A stretch of 35,346 nt of DNA from Candidatus Methylobacter favarea (GTDB taxonomy: Bacteria; Pseudomonadota; Gammaproteobacteria; Methylococcales; Methylomonadaceae): the NCBI RefSeq assembly GCF_902806695.1, contig NZ_CADCXN010000071.1, positions 1-35,346 of the forward strand, in the 5' to 3' direction. The notes beneath the pieces were generated by a model. That model saw nothing but the letters and a program-made list of their open reading frames with translations. It made no database searches and was not told where the DNA came from. The translations under genes and the position numbers were made by a program. Positions 27,144-35,346 of this stretch are shown here, piece after piece (the stretch's first letter is position 1; each line of letters starts with the position of its first letter).

Positions 27144-27852
27144 CATAGGTAATACCCGGCTAAAATGGGGGCTTGCCGAAGACAGTCATATTACTAGCGG
27201 TCAATCCCAGGTTCATCATCAGCTTGATTCTCATAAATTGATTGAAATCTGGAAAAAGATTGCCCCGCCTCGGCAACTGGCAATCTCCTGCGTCAGCTCA
27301 AGCCGGTTAGTAGAGCTGGTTCGCGCAGTAGCCGTCGAACTTTGGCCGGACATAGACATTAGCATTGCCCAATCCCAGGCCCAGGCATTTGGCGTGTATA
27401 ATGCTTACGAACAGCCCCGGAAACTCGGCGTTGACCGCTGGTTGTCTTTAGTGGCGGCCAGACGCTATTATCCTGGACTGGCCTGCATAACTGATTGCGG
27501 CACTGCAATTACCCTGGACTTAATAGATGCTCAAGGCAGGCACCTGGGGGGGCTGATAAGTCCTGGTTTGACGTTAATGAGAAAATCACTCGCTCAAGGC
27601 ACCGAAGCTCTGAAATGGAGCGAAATGAACTACGCAGCTGGACTGGCAAATTTTACTGAGGCTGCAATCCATAGCGGCACTCTTGCTGCCGCATGCGGGT
27701 TAATTGAGCATGTTCTGGCAACACAACCGGAAAATATTCAATTAATTTTAACGGGGGGCGATGCGGGGTGCGTGGCTGAGCAGCTCGCTTACAAGCCCAT
27801 TATTGACCCCGATTTAGTCCTGCGCGGATTATCGATTGTCTTAGAAGGATAA
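27127..27852 (+). CDS. coaX: Type III pantothenate kinase
   Basis: Phosphorylates pantothenate in the first step of coenzyme A synthesis. The 241-aa protein has the ASKHA fold motifs LVDIGNTRLKW at the start, LGVDRWLSLVAAR (about 100), DCGTAITLDLID (about 124) and GGLISPGLTLMRKSL. The ATG at 27127 lies inside the end of birA, so the two are probably translationally coupled. It is followed 2 bp later by the decayed SPOR-like gene. Confidence 0.95.
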   Translation: MNLLVDIGNTRLKWGLAEDSHITSGQSQVHHQLDSHKLIEIWKKIAPPRQLAISCVSSSRLVELVRAVAVELWPDIDISIAQSQAQAFGVYNAYEQPRKLGVDRWLSLVAARRYYPGLACITDCGTAITLDLIDAQGRHLGGLISPGLTLMRKSLAQGTEALKWSEMNYAAGLANFTEAAIHSGTLAAACGLIEHVLATQPENIQLILTGGDAGCVAEQLAYKPIIDPDLVLRGLSIVLEG

Positions 27853-27854
27853 CG

Positions 27855-28435
27855 GTGAAAATTCTCTTTTTTCTGGTGGCTTTGGCTAATGTTGCGCTGC
27901 TTATGTGGGAATATAACAAAGGCGCTTTTGAGAAGGCCATCGCCGCTTCAGAGCAAAAATCCTGCAAAATAAGGAAGATATCCTGCTGGTCAGCGAGCTT
28001 GAAAATAATTTATCCCATGAGCTGCCGGCCGGGGAGCCTGAACCGGCTTCAGTTGAGCCTTCATTATCTCCAGAATCAGCTGGCCTTGGCAATGATAAAG
28101 CGGTTTTAGAAATCCCCGGCGCCGGGTTAAAATTAAACGGCTCAGCAGTGACTGCTGCCGAAAAGCACGGGGCAAGCGCTAAAAACCCTGGCGCAAATCC
28201 TGTTATTTGCTATGAAGCCGGACCTTTTGTTAGCGACGACGTGTATCAGATTTGAAGGAAGCAGTTAACGGCTGTCAAGGCTTCCATTAAACCCGTCATT
28301 AAAGATGCCCGGATAATAAGCATGGTATTTGCCGTCTCTAATGGTGTGAAATGGGCGGACTACCATGCCCGTCAGCAGTTAATAGGGACCGAGTTCTCGC
28401 CGGTATTTGCATTTGCCAGATGCCTTAATTATTAG
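27855..28435 (+). pseudogene. Decayed SPOR-like protein gene
   Basis: ATG 27855 starts with a membrane anchor (MKILFFLVALANVALLMWEY). After about 34 codons, at the A run 27955-27959, the coding sense moves to another frame, as if one A had been lost. There it continues ILQNKEDILLVSELE, a Pro/Glu-rich linker and CYEAGPFVSDD, which resembles the start of a SPOR domain (cysteine then GPF). A TGA at 28253-28255 then interrupts that same frame, which goes on to a stop at 28433-28435. Two lesions make a functional product unlikely. Family assignment rests on layout (anchor, linker, CYEAGPF) and position after coaX. Confidence 0.6.
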
Positions 28436-28444
28436 CTTTCAGTA

Positions 28445-29728
28445 ATGAACTTACAAAAAAACATTATAGCCAACTATATAGGCACAATTGCCACCGCCTT
28501 AGCGCCGATCCTGGCCTTGCCGTGGTATTTAGAGGCACTCGGACCAGAGCAATTCGGCCTGATCGGTTTTGTGGCTATGCTACAAGTACTGCTCGGCTTG
28601 CTGGATGCCGGTATGAGCCAGGCACTAGTGCGCGAAATTACGATACGTATGATTTCTCCAAAAGCAGAACAACAACGAGTCGCCTCCCTGCTAGTCGGTT
28701 TTGAAGGCATTTATTGGGGATTTGCTTTTACCGCCGGATGTTTCATAGCGCTGATCGCCGGAATCATTACTACTCATTGGTTAAAACTTGAAAATCTGCC
28801 TTCAGAAGTAGGAAAAGAAGCAATTTATGGAGCTGCTGCCATCTTCGCTGCCCAGTTTCCAGGTTCGGTCTATCGTAGCGTCCTGGTGGGTGCGCAAGCG
28901 CAAGTTACCCTTAACATAATCATGTTTTTTAGTTCAATTACTCGCCATTTTGGCGGTGTAATCATCGTTCTTTATTTCCCTACATTATTGACCTACTTGA
29001 TTTGGCATGCATCGATTGCCATGCTTGAAACCTTATTACGCGGAAAAATGGCTTGGAGAACGCTGAACATAAAGCGAAGCAAAATAAAATGGGAATTAAA
29101 GGAAATGCGCCCGCCAGTGCAATTTATTATGAGCATGTCTGGCGCCGCTTTGTTAGGCGTCCTCACCGTTCAGATGGATAGAATAGTGCTTAGCCTAATG
29201 GTAACTATCGAACAATTCGGTTATTACACCGTTGCGGCTACTGTCGCCGTAGGTATGCTACAGTTGATATATCCATTAGTTCAGGCAGTATTGCCACGCG
29301 CCATACAGTTGAGAGCGGATCCCATCGGATTACGTTGTCTCAGTGCCAAGCTGGCTGCGCTGATCGGCTTGCTTGCCGTTTTGGGTGCGCTTATCTTTAT
29401 CGCTTTTGGCAAATGGTTGCTTAATTTTTGGTTGAAAAGCCCAGCGGCAGTCACCGCTGTCTATCCTATATTGTCAGTCCTGCTTATAGGAACAATCCTT
29501 AATGCTTTTTATAATGTGGGTTATATGAACTGGATAGTTCATGAAAACTGCCACAGTATTATGCTAGTCAATTCACTGGCATTACTTCTTTCTGTGATCC
29601 TTATCCCGTGGCTTGTTATATGGCAAGGCACAATCGGTGCAGCATTTGGTTGGTTGGCAATAAACTTGATTGGGTTCTTTTTAAGCCTGGAATGGATAAA
29701 ATTGAAGCAATATGATTCTAATAATTAA
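28445..29728 (+). CDS. Wzx-like polysaccharide flippase
   Basis: A 427-aa integral membrane protein of the MATE/Wzx-like oligosaccharide flippase group. It has about 12 hydrophobic helices, and the N-terminal NIIANYIGTIATALAPILALPWYLEALG followed by FGLIGF is characteristic of this group, as is the QMDRIVLS stretch mid-protein. It would flip lipid-linked sugar repeat units across the inner membrane. ATG 28445 lacks a strong ribosome site. It is the first gene of the polysaccharide cluster and overlaps the DUF268 gene by 17 bp. Confidence 0.85.
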   Translation: MNLQKNIIANYIGTIATALAPILALPWYLEALGPEQFGLIGFVAMLQVLLGLLDAGMSQALVREITIRMISPKAEQQRVASLLVGFEGIYWGFAFTAGCFIALIAGIITTHWLKLENLPSEVGKEAIYGAAAIFAAQFPGSVYRSVLVGAQAQVTLNIIMFFSSITRHFGGVIIVLYFPTLLTYLIWHASIAMLETLLRGKMAWRTLNIKRSKIKWELKEMRPPVQFIMSMSGAALLGVLTVQMDRIVLSLMVTIEQFGYYTVAATVAVGMLQLIYPLVQAVLPRAIQLRADPIGLRCLSAKLAALIGLLAVLGALIFIAFGKWLLNFWLKSPAAVTAVYPILSVLLIGTILNAFYNVGYMNWIVHENCHSIMLVNSLALLLSVILIPWLVIWQGTIGAAFGWLAINLIGFFLSLEWIKLKQYDSNN

Positions 29729-30497
29729 AAAGATTTACTGGCTTATCAGCTTCCAGTTCGGCATCGACCCCAGGCGCATGGCTCGCTCGCTCCGGGGAAT
29801 TCCACGGTATATCGCAGGCTGGCTTCGTTTCAGCAAGGAATACAAAGGGCGCCTAGACTTTTTTCCCTGCTTGTACGATTGGTACGAAGAAGCAGGTGCT
29901 ACGAAAGATGAATATTTTCTGCAGGATTTATATGTGGCGCGGAAAATTTATCTTGCCAATTCGCTAAAGCATGTGGACATCGGTTCACGCCTTGATGGCT
30001 TTGTCGCGCATGTGGCTAGCTTCAGGGAAATCGAGGTATTCGATATACGGCCGGTTACCTCTCAGATTCCGGGAGTGCTGTTCAGATCTGCAGACCTCAT
30101 GAATCCGCTTGAACCGTTCACAGAATACTGTGACTCGCTGTCATGTTTGCATGCCTTGGAACATTTTGGTCTTGGCCGTTATGGCGATCCGATTGACCCG
30201 CATGGCTATGCGGTGGGACTGAGAAATATGGCTAAGATATTGCAATATAACGGCCTGTTTTATCTTTCCGTCCCCATCGGCAAGGAACGAGTGGAATTCA
30301 ATGCGCACCGAATATTTGATCCAGGCTCGCTGGTTCGGCTTGCCGCAGCAAACGGTTTGCAGCTCAAGGAATTCGCCACAATAGGACAAAGCGGTACACT
30401 TATTCAATCTTCCTGCGAGGAACAGGATATGGACGAATTAGGCAAACTGCGTTATACCTTGGGCATTTTTACATTTGTCAAAAATATGGATAGGTAA
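29712..30497 (+). CDS. DUF268-like protein (possible methyltransferase fold)
   Basis: The 261-aa sequence contains blocks typical of the DUF268 family found in sugar clusters: HVDIGSRLDGFVAHV, then FDIRP, LMNPL, SLSCLHALEHFGLGRYGDPIDP, and GLFYLSVPIGKERVEFNAHR. The order resembles a SAM-dependent methyltransferase fold (an acidic strand, then CLHALEH), but no activity is established by sequence. The start overlaps the flippase gene. It likely acts on a cell-surface sugar. Some residues beyond the core, such as the C-terminal tail, are not family-diagnostic. Confidence 0.75.
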   Translation: MILIIKKIYWLISFQFGIDPRRMARSLRGIPRYIAGWLRFSKEYKGRLDFFPCLYDWYEEAGATKDEYFLQDLYVARKIYLANSLKHVDIGSRLDGFVAHVASFREIEVFDIRPVTSQIPGVLFRSADLMNPLEPFTEYCDSLSCLHALEHFGLGRYGDPIDPHGYAVGLRNMAKILQYNGLFYLSVPIGKERVEFNAHRIFDPGSLVRLAAANGLQLKEFATIGQSGTLIQSSCEEQDMDELGKLRYTLGIFTFVKNMDR

Positions 30498-30785
30498 GTG
30501 AAGAAATCATTAATAAAAATAGCGGGAATAAGCGCCAATGAACAAGCGCTCAATCACGGGCTGGCTCAGACATTGGCGGCAGTGTGACCTCAGATTTGTG
30601 CATACTCGATGCCGGCGCAGGTGAATTGCAGAACAAGTCATTGGGCACTAACCTGATTTATGTATCGCAGGACATTTGAGAAAACCAGCGAGCTAGGAAA
30701 GCTGTTACCCTCCCAATCGTTAATTGTTCCGAAGAGAACGGTGCGAAAACTTCTCGGGCGTATCGTAAATAAACTCGGAATGTAA
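30498..30785 (+). pseudogene. Remnant of a class I methyltransferase gene
   Basis: A GTG directly after the DUF268 stop opens MKKSLIKIAGISANEQ, which ends at a TGA near 30585. In another frame, 30584-30679 encodes ILDAGAGELQNKSLGTNLIY and then VSQDI, then a stop. The ILDAGAGE...VSQD wording matches the SAM-binding start of class I methyltransferases of surface-sugar loci (DAGAGE..YK..F....Y.SQDF). The final open fragment reads like a C-terminal tail. Most of the gene is gone and the pieces are in different frames. Confidence 0.55.
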
Positions 30786-30791
30786 GTGAGC

Positions 30792-31670
30792 ATGATTATT
30801 TCGCAAATTATCGGCGGCCTCGGCAACCAGATGTTCCAGTACGCAGCGGCGCGGTCATTGTCAGTGGAGCGCAATCAGCCGTTACGTTTGAACATTGCCG
30901 AGTTTGACGGCTACGGACTGCACCAGGGATTTGAGCTTGAGCGGGTTTTCAATTGCCCGGCAGAAATCGCTACTAAAGCGGAGGTGGGCAGTATTTTAGG
31001 CTGGCAGTTCTTTTCCGTTATAAGGAGAGTTTTGGCACGTCCCGGCATGGCGGCATTGCGCCGCGATGGGTTTGTTGTTGAGCCGCACTTTCATTACTGG
31101 CCGGAAATAAACCGTATTCCGAAAGATTGCTACTTAGTCGGCTACTGGCAGTCAGAGAGGTATTTTGAAAAGCATGCTTCTGAAATACGCGCCGACTTTG
31201 CTTTCAAGCTTCCATTGTCAGACAGGAACAGTATACTTTCCGAACAAATCAGTCAGGTGAATGCGGTGAGTTTGCATGTGCGGCGGGGCGATTACGCCAA
31301 GAATTCCAAAACCCGTGCGAGGCATGGCCTATGCTCTCCGGATTATTACCAGAGAGCTATTAACTATATTTCCGGTCAAGTTGAACAGCCCCGTTTTTTT
31401 ATTTTTTCCGATGATATGGCTTGGGTAAAAACCCATCTGAAGATGGCTTTTCCTTGTTACTATGTAGATCATAATCGCAATGAAGAGAGCTACAATGATA
31501 TGCATTTGATGAGTCTGTGCCGGCATCATATTATCGCCAACAGCTCTTTTAGCTGGTGGGGAGCCTGGCTGAATCCGGCTCCGGACAAGATCGTGGTTGC
31601 CCCAGTGAAATGGTTCGCTGACAAAAATAATAATAAAGACTTGTTTCCGCCGGGCTGGGTGACTTTATGA
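30792..31670 (+). CDS. Alpha-1,2-fucosyltransferase-like protein (GT11)
   Basis: Transfers fucose from GDP-fucose onto galactose-type acceptors in most characterised relatives. The protein (292 aa from ATG 30792; GTG 30786 is an alternative start two codons upstream) begins IISQIIGGLGNQMFQYAAAR, the GT11 opening signature. It contains the motif HVRRGDY (donor binding) and later DDMAWVK, SSFSWWGAWLN and APVKWF, all family-typical. It is likely cytosolic. The acceptor cannot be deduced, and no GDP-fucose synthesis genes (gmd, fcl) are in the window. It overlaps the next gene by ATGA. Confidence 0.9.
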   Translation: MIISQIIGGLGNQMFQYAAARSLSVERNQPLRLNIAEFDGYGLHQGFELERVFNCPAEIATKAEVGSILGWQFFSVIRRVLARPGMAALRRDGFVVEPHFHYWPEINRIPKDCYLVGYWQSERYFEKHASEIRADFAFKLPLSDRNSILSEQISQVNAVSLHVRRGDYAKNSKTRARHGLCSPDYYQRAINYISGQVEQPRFFIFSDDMAWVKTHLKMAFPCYYVDHNRNEESYNDMHLMSLCRHHIIANSSFSWWGAWLNPAPDKIVVAPVKWFADKNNNKDLFPPGWVTL

Positions 31671-32560
31671 AACCGGGAAAAGCCGCCGGCTGGACAGGGC
31701 TAACGATTTCTTGGCTAGTAATTGGAGCAAGATTGTTCATGTTGGAGCAATTGCAGGGTAAGACAGCGCCTTTGATAACAATCGCTATGCCGGTATATAA
31801 CGCCGGCCACTATTTGAGAGCAGCCGTACTTTCAATGATTAACCAGACCTTCACCGACTGGGAATTGCTGATTATTGACGATGGCTCAACCGACGAGGCT
31901 TTGCAGGAAATGACGGATATCCGGGATGAGCGCATCATAATTTTTAGCGATGGGATAAATAAAGGTTTGGCTGCCCGGCTGAACGAGGCCATTGATTCGG
32001 CCCGGGGCAAATATCTGGCGCGTATGGATGCCGATGATATCGCCTATCCTGAAAGACTGGACCGGCAAATAGAAGCGCTTCGCAATGATCCGAAACTTGA
32101 TCTGGTCGCCACGCGGGCGATAAGAATTGATGAGGACGGACAATTCATGGGCTTGTTTCCCTATTCGCTTTCTCACGAAGAAATCTGTGCCCGGCCGTGG
32201 CAGGGATTTTATTTTCCTCACCCAACCTGGATGGGTAAAACAGACTGGTTTCGCAAGCATCGCTATGCGGTGCCGTCCCCTTATTTTTGTGAAGATCAGG
32301 AATTATTACTTCGCAGTTATCGTCAAAGCCGCTTTGCTACTGTGCCGGAGATACTTTTTGCCTATAGAGTGAGGGGCAAAATTAACCCTATCAAGCAAGC
32401 CGGCACTCGATGGAGTTTATTCAAAGTTCAGCTAAGATATTTTTATAAGATGAGAGAATGGATTTTTGGAGGGCTGTCGGCAGGTGTTTTCACTGCCCGT
32501 ATTTTGTCAGATATCTATAAGCTGTTTTGTAAGCTAGTGTCTAATTGCATTAATCTCTGA
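31667..32560 (+). CDS. Family 2 glycosyltransferase
   Basis: A 297-aa inverting GT-A transferase. The domain begins PLITIAMPVYNAGHYL, with IDDGSTDE for the nucleotide-sugar strand and a DADD metal-binding motif in ARMDADDIAYPERL. The later CEDQELLLR fits the ED catalytic-base motif. Donor and acceptor are unknown. ATG 31667 overlaps the GT11 stop, but the first 24 residues do not resemble the family, so ATG 31739 is a plausible alternative start. A C-terminal hydrophobic helix lies near 265-285. Confidence 0.88.
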   Translation: MKPGKAAGWTGLTISWLVIGARLFMLEQLQGKTAPLITIAMPVYNAGHYLRAAVLSMINQTFTDWELLIIDDGSTDEALQEMTDIRDERIIIFSDGINKGLAARLNEAIDSARGKYLARMDADDIAYPERLDRQIEALRNDPKLDLVATRAIRIDEDGQFMGLFPYSLSHEEICARPWQGFYFPHPTWMGKTDWFRKHRYAVPSPYFCEDQELLLRSYRQSRFATVPEILFAYRVRGKINPIKQAGTRWSLFKVQLRYFYKMREWIFGGLSAGVFTARILSDIYKLFCKLVSNCINL

Positions 32561-32628
32561 CATATAAATGTCTATTAAATTCAGTATGTTAGTTATTAAA
32601 ATAACGATGCTTATTTATGCAACTAAGC

Positions 32629-32806
32629 ACTAGTACTCAGTCAATTTACTTATGAGGGGTGATAATTTAAAAGAGCCGTTCGTGGTGAGCTCGTCGAACC
32701 ATGAACACAAGTCTTTCGACAAGGCTCTCCTGAGTATAACCGAAGGGCTCAGGACGAATGGCGTGTTAAATAGTACTCGACAAAACAAAAATGACTGAGT
32801 ACTAGT
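32629..32806. mobile_element. MITE-like element with perfect 15-bp terminal inverted repeats
   Basis: ACTAGTACTCAGTCA (32629-32643) and its exact reverse complement (32792-32806) bound 178 bp that encode no protein. The interior holds further palindromic arms: GTTCGTGGT and ACCATGAAC, TCGTCGAACC, TTTCGACAAGGCTCTC, and CGAAGGGCTCAGGACGAATG. This interior wording resembles REP-like repeats I recall from proteobacteria (GTTCGTGGTGAGC..TCGAACC), but this was not searched. No target-site duplication is evident. It lies between two glycosyltransferase genes. Confidence 0.65.
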
Positions 32807-32877
32807 TGATTTTCATAAAAAGCAGATCGTGCTACCGGAGTTGGCCGCTATAAAATCTGAATGGGAAAAATTAAATC

Positions 32878-34083
32878 TTGACTACGAACTCTACAAAAAC
32901 TGAAGTTATCAAAATTAATCCGGAACGGGCGAAAGTGTGCATGGTTGTAACCAGCTTGCTGATTGTGAGGTTTTTTTTGATGCCCCACCTTGCCGCCTTA
33001 TCGCGGAAATATGATGTGACATTGATTGTTAATCTTGATGATCAAGGATTTCTGAATGAACTCCAGCTTCCCATAACAGTAATTTCAGTAAATATTGTCC
33101 GGCAAATAGCGTTATGGCAGGACTTGAAAGCCTTATGGCAATTGATTTGGATATTTCGTAACCAGCCTTTTCAGTTGGTGCATTCCATTTCTCCCAAAGG
33201 CGGATTATTGGGGATGATTGCCGCCAGGATTGCCGATGTAAAGATTAGAATTCATACTTTCCAGGGAGAAGTATGGGCCAATCGTCAGGGAGGGTGGCGG
33301 GTTATTCTAAAATTCATGGATAAGCTTGTTGCCAGGATTGCGACGCAGCTAACGGTTGTAAGCCATTCCGAACGGCAATTTTTGATAGATGAAGGAGTCA
33401 TTTCTTCGGAAAAATCCATCGTGCTGGCTAATGGCTCAATTTGCGGCGTGGATAGTGAGCGATTTTACCCAAATACCGCCATGCGGGAAGATATACGAAA
33501 AGAGCTGGGAATAAATGAAGCTTCAATCGTTATTCTTTTCCTGGGCCGTATCAACCGGGACAAGGGTGTTTTTGATTTGGCAGAGTCATTTACCGAGATA
33601 GCGGCAACAATACCCGATGCCATTCTGTTGTTCGTCGGCCCTGATGAAGAACAAATTTTTGAAGATATCCAGCGAATTTGTGCGAGCTGTCGGGAGCAGA
33701 TAAAAAGAGTTGAGCTTACTTCATCTCCTCAACATTACCTGTGGGCCTCGGATGTTTTATGCCTGCCCAGTTACCGGGAAGGTTTTCCTATTGCTATTAT
33801 AGAAGCAGCAGCCACAGGCATACCTTCTGTATGCTCGCGAATTTACGGCATTACGGATGCCGTTGAAGATGGTAGAACCGGATTGCTGTTTACTGCCGGA
33901 AAGGTTGACGAGCTTACGCGCGCGTTGCTGAAGCTGATTCAAAATCCCGACCTGCGTCAACAATTGGGTAAGGCGGCTCGATCTCGCGTTGTAAAGCTGT
34001 TTCCCAGCCATAAGATTATCGAGGAAATGCTCGGCCTTTACGAGCATCTTTTGAGTGGATATCAAGATGCCATTATTGAGTAA
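32878..34083 (+). CDS. Family 4 glycosyltransferase (GT-B)
   Basis: A 401-aa retaining glycosyltransferase. The N-terminal acceptor domain starts at KVCMVVTSLLIVRFFLMPHL. The C-terminal donor-binding domain has VILFLGRINRDKGVFDLAE, then SYREGFPIAIIEAAATGIPSV, the E-x7-E motif. The start is uncertain: TTG 32878 gives the full frame, while GTG 32935 would remove 19 residues and lies just ahead of the conserved VCMVVTS. Donor sugar is unknown. It begins 71 bp after the MITE-like element. Confidence 0.88.
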   Translation: MTTNSTKTEVIKINPERAKVCMVVTSLLIVRFFLMPHLAALSRKYDVTLIVNLDDQGFLNELQLPITVISVNIVRQIALWQDLKALWQLIWIFRNQPFQLVHSISPKGGLLGMIAARIADVKIRIHTFQGEVWANRQGGWRVILKFMDKLVARIATQLTVVSHSERQFLIDEGVISSEKSIVLANGSICGVDSERFYPNTAMREDIRKELGINEASIVILFLGRINRDKGVFDLAESFTEIAATIPDAILLFVGPDEEQIFEDIQRICASCREQIKRVELTSSPQHYLWASDVLCLPSYREGFPIAIIEAAATGIPSVCSRIYGITDAVEDGRTGLLFTAGKVDELTRALLKLIQNPDLRQQLGKAARSRVVKLFPSHKIIEEMLGLYEHLLSGYQDAIIE

Positions 34084-35071
34084 AAAACAACCGCATAGCC
34101 CGAATGCAGAAATGCCGAAGCAGGTGCTGATCACAGGAGCCAATGGCTTTATTGGCCGTGCCTTATGCGCTGAAGCCCTTCTGCGAGGCCTGCCTGTCAG
34201 AGCGGCTGCCCGCTCAACCATTGAAGTTCATGCAGGCGCAGAAGTTATAAATACAGGCGCTATAGATGGTAATACGGATTGGTCTCAGGCTTTGAAAAAT
34301 ATTGATATTGTTATTCATCTCGTAGGGCGCGTATACCAGATGCAGGATACGACTACTGATCCTCTGGCGGTGTTTCGCCGGGTAAATGTTGAAGGCACTT
34401 TAAATCTTGCCAGGCAGGCAATAGAGGCAGGGGTGCAGCGATTCATCTTTATCAGTTCGATTAAAGTGAATGGCGAAGGTACGCTGCCGGGTAAGCCCTA
34501 TACCGCCGAGGATCAGCCTGCGCCGGTTGATTCTTATGCTATTTCCAAGCACGAAGCGGAGGATAACTTGCGCCGGTTGGCCGGCGAAACAGGAATGGAG
34601 ACGGTGATCATTCGCTCTCCTCTTGTCTATGGGCCGGGTGTGAAAGGCAATTTTAAGAAAATGCTGCATTGGCTGGATAAGACCGTCCCGTTACCGCTCG
34701 GTGCAATTCATAACAAGCGTAGTCTCGTGGCGCTGGATAATCTGCTCGATTTAATCATAACCTGCGTGGATCATCCGGCCGCGGCGAACCAGACATTTTT
34801 GGCTGGTGACGGCGTGGATCTTTCTACTACGGAATTACTGCGCCGTATGGCGGCGGCCTTGGGCAAGAAGGCATGGCTGCTGCCAATGCCGGTATGGGTG
34901 CTAAACCGCGGCGCCAGTCTGCTGGGCAAATCGCCAATGGCGCAACGCTTATGCGGCTCGCTTCAGGTGGACATTAACAAAACCCGGGAGATACTGGGCT
35001 GGACGCCGATCGTGGGCGTTGATGAAGCTCTGCGCAGGACGGCTCAGCATTATAAGACAGGCTGCAAATGA
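34067..35071 (+). CDS. NAD-dependent sugar epimerase/dehydratase (WbpV-like)
   Basis: A 334-aa SDR-family nucleotide-sugar enzyme. It has the Rossmann motif LITGANGFIGRA (GxxGxxG), a Ser in FISSIKVNGEG, and the YxxxK motif as YAISKHEAE. The block GPGVKGNFKKMLHWL is typical of UDP-sugar epimerases next to WbpL/WecA-like transferases. Substrate is unknown; a UDP-N-acetyl-amino-sugar is likely by context. ATG 34067 overlaps the GT4 stop; GTG 34055 and ATG 34112 are alternatives, and the last still keeps the whole Rossmann fold. It overlaps the next gene by ATGA. Confidence 0.85.
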   Translation: MPLLSKKQPHSPNAEMPKQVLITGANGFIGRALCAEALLRGLPVRAAARSTIEVHAGAEVINTGAIDGNTDWSQALKNIDIVIHLVGRVYQMQDTTTDPLAVFRRVNVEGTLNLARQAIEAGVQRFIFISSIKVNGEGTLPGKPYTAEDQPAPVDSYAISKHEAEDNLRRLAGETGMETVIIRSPLVYGPGVKGNFKKMLHWLDKTVPLPLGAIHNKRSLVALDNLLDLIITCVDHPAAANQTFLAGDGVDLSTTELLRRMAAALGKKAWLLPMPVWVLNRGASLLGKSPMAQRLCGSLQVDINKTREILGWTPIVGVDEALRRTAQHYKTGCK

Positions 35072-35346
35072 TAGGATTGGGAGGAATTTTCCTGTCAGCT
35101 TTACTGGTTTCTGCGCTACTAACGGGTTTGATACGCCGCTATGCATTGTCAGCCAGGCTGCTGGATATTCCCAATGCCCGCAGTTCTCATAAGGCGCCTG
35201 TTCCACGTGGCGGCGGCTTGGCCATTGTGATAGTTTTTCTGGGCGGCCTTAAAATTATTTCACGGATGGGGCTGCTGGCAGAAGAGGCTTGGTGGACTGT
35301 TTTTGGAGCCGGCGCCTGGGTGGCTTTAATAGGCTTTCTAGACGAC
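35068..35346 (+). CDS. WecA/WbpL-type polyprenyl-phosphate sugar-1-phosphate transferase, cut by the window end
   Basis: Would start polysaccharide synthesis by attaching a sugar phosphate to undecaprenyl phosphate. The 93 visible residues are a membrane helix (ALLVSALLTGLIRRYAL), LLDIPNARSSHKAPVPRGGG (the conserved DXPXXRXSHXXPXPRXGG motif), and a second helix region ending GFLDD, where the metal-binding DD lies. These match the MraY/WecA family. The gene continues beyond 35346. With the epimerase before it, the pair resembles the WbpV-WbpL arrangement of O-antigen loci. Confidence 0.88.
   Translation, partial: MIGLGGIFLSALLVSALLTGLIRRYALSARLLDIPNARSSHKAPVPRGGGLAIVIVFLGGLKIISRMGLLAEEAWWTVFGAGAWVALIGFLDD

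Noticed and set aside
32629-32806. CRISPR-like or tandem repeat array
   Set aside because: The arms are inverted once, with no regularly spaced direct repeats, and no cas genes are present.

Overview
The window looks like a chromosomal segment of a gammaproteobacterium. It has a canonical guaB-guaA-tadA block, a birA-coaX block followed by a SPOR-like gene, UbiH/UbiF-type quinone hydroxylase, and an O-antigen/exopolysaccharide locus of gammaproteobacterial style. Protein character and repeat content suggest a methanotroph-like lineage (Methylococcales), but no methane-oxidation gene is in the window, so the order-level assignment is a guess.

Layout. (1) 1-3847: terminator of an upstream gene, a strong promoter, then guaB, guaA and tadA (GMP synthesis and tRNA wobble editing). 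(2) 3848-4630: a long non-coding stretch with two interleaved inverted repeats and a good sigma70-like promoter. (3) 4631-11426: a tightly overlapping cytochrome c oxidase operon: ctaG interrupted by an in-frame amber codon, a membrane-anchored tri-heme cytochrome c, subunit II with a fused cytochrome c domain, a Na/Ca-exchanger-family antiporter, a fused subunit I+III, and a small three-helix membrane protein. (4) 11825-14427: an acyl-lipid/acyl-CoA desaturase and an orphan sensor histidine kinase whose start region carries a perfect 19-bp tandem duplication. (5) 14640-16112: a long-type Dyp peroxidase, ending at a strong hairpin that also separates it from the convergent FAD monooxygenase gene (16187-17404, minus). 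(6) 17649-24968: an unusually long glutamate synthase large-subunit-like protein (1827 aa), followed by a CysJ-type diflavin reductase, with neither gltD nor cysI nearby. (7) 25286-28435: a possible tiny membrane protein, a PilZ protein, birA, coaX and a decayed SPOR-like gene. (8) 28445-35346: a surface polysaccharide cluster: Wzx-like flippase, DUF268 protein, a methyltransferase remnant, alpha-1,2-fucosyltransferase-like GT11, GT2, a 178-bp MITE-like element with perfect 15-bp terminal inverted repeats, GT4, an NAD-dependent sugar epimerase, and the start of a WecA/WbpL-type initiating transferase cut by the window end.

How the parts work together. The oxidase cluster is a self-contained terminal-oxidase module, in which cytochrome c domains feed CuA and then subunit I; its copper chaperone gene appears broken. 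Subunit I lacks the canonical K-channel lysine. The best candidate for an undescribed system is the gltB-like/diflavin reductase pair, which could be a glutamate synthase that takes NADPH electrons from a CysJ-like flavoprotein instead of GltD; this is inference from gene order and domain content only. Several genes in the window are decayed (ctaG, the SPOR gene, a methyltransferase), which fits either a genome in flux or assembly errors, and raw-read checks would separate these.
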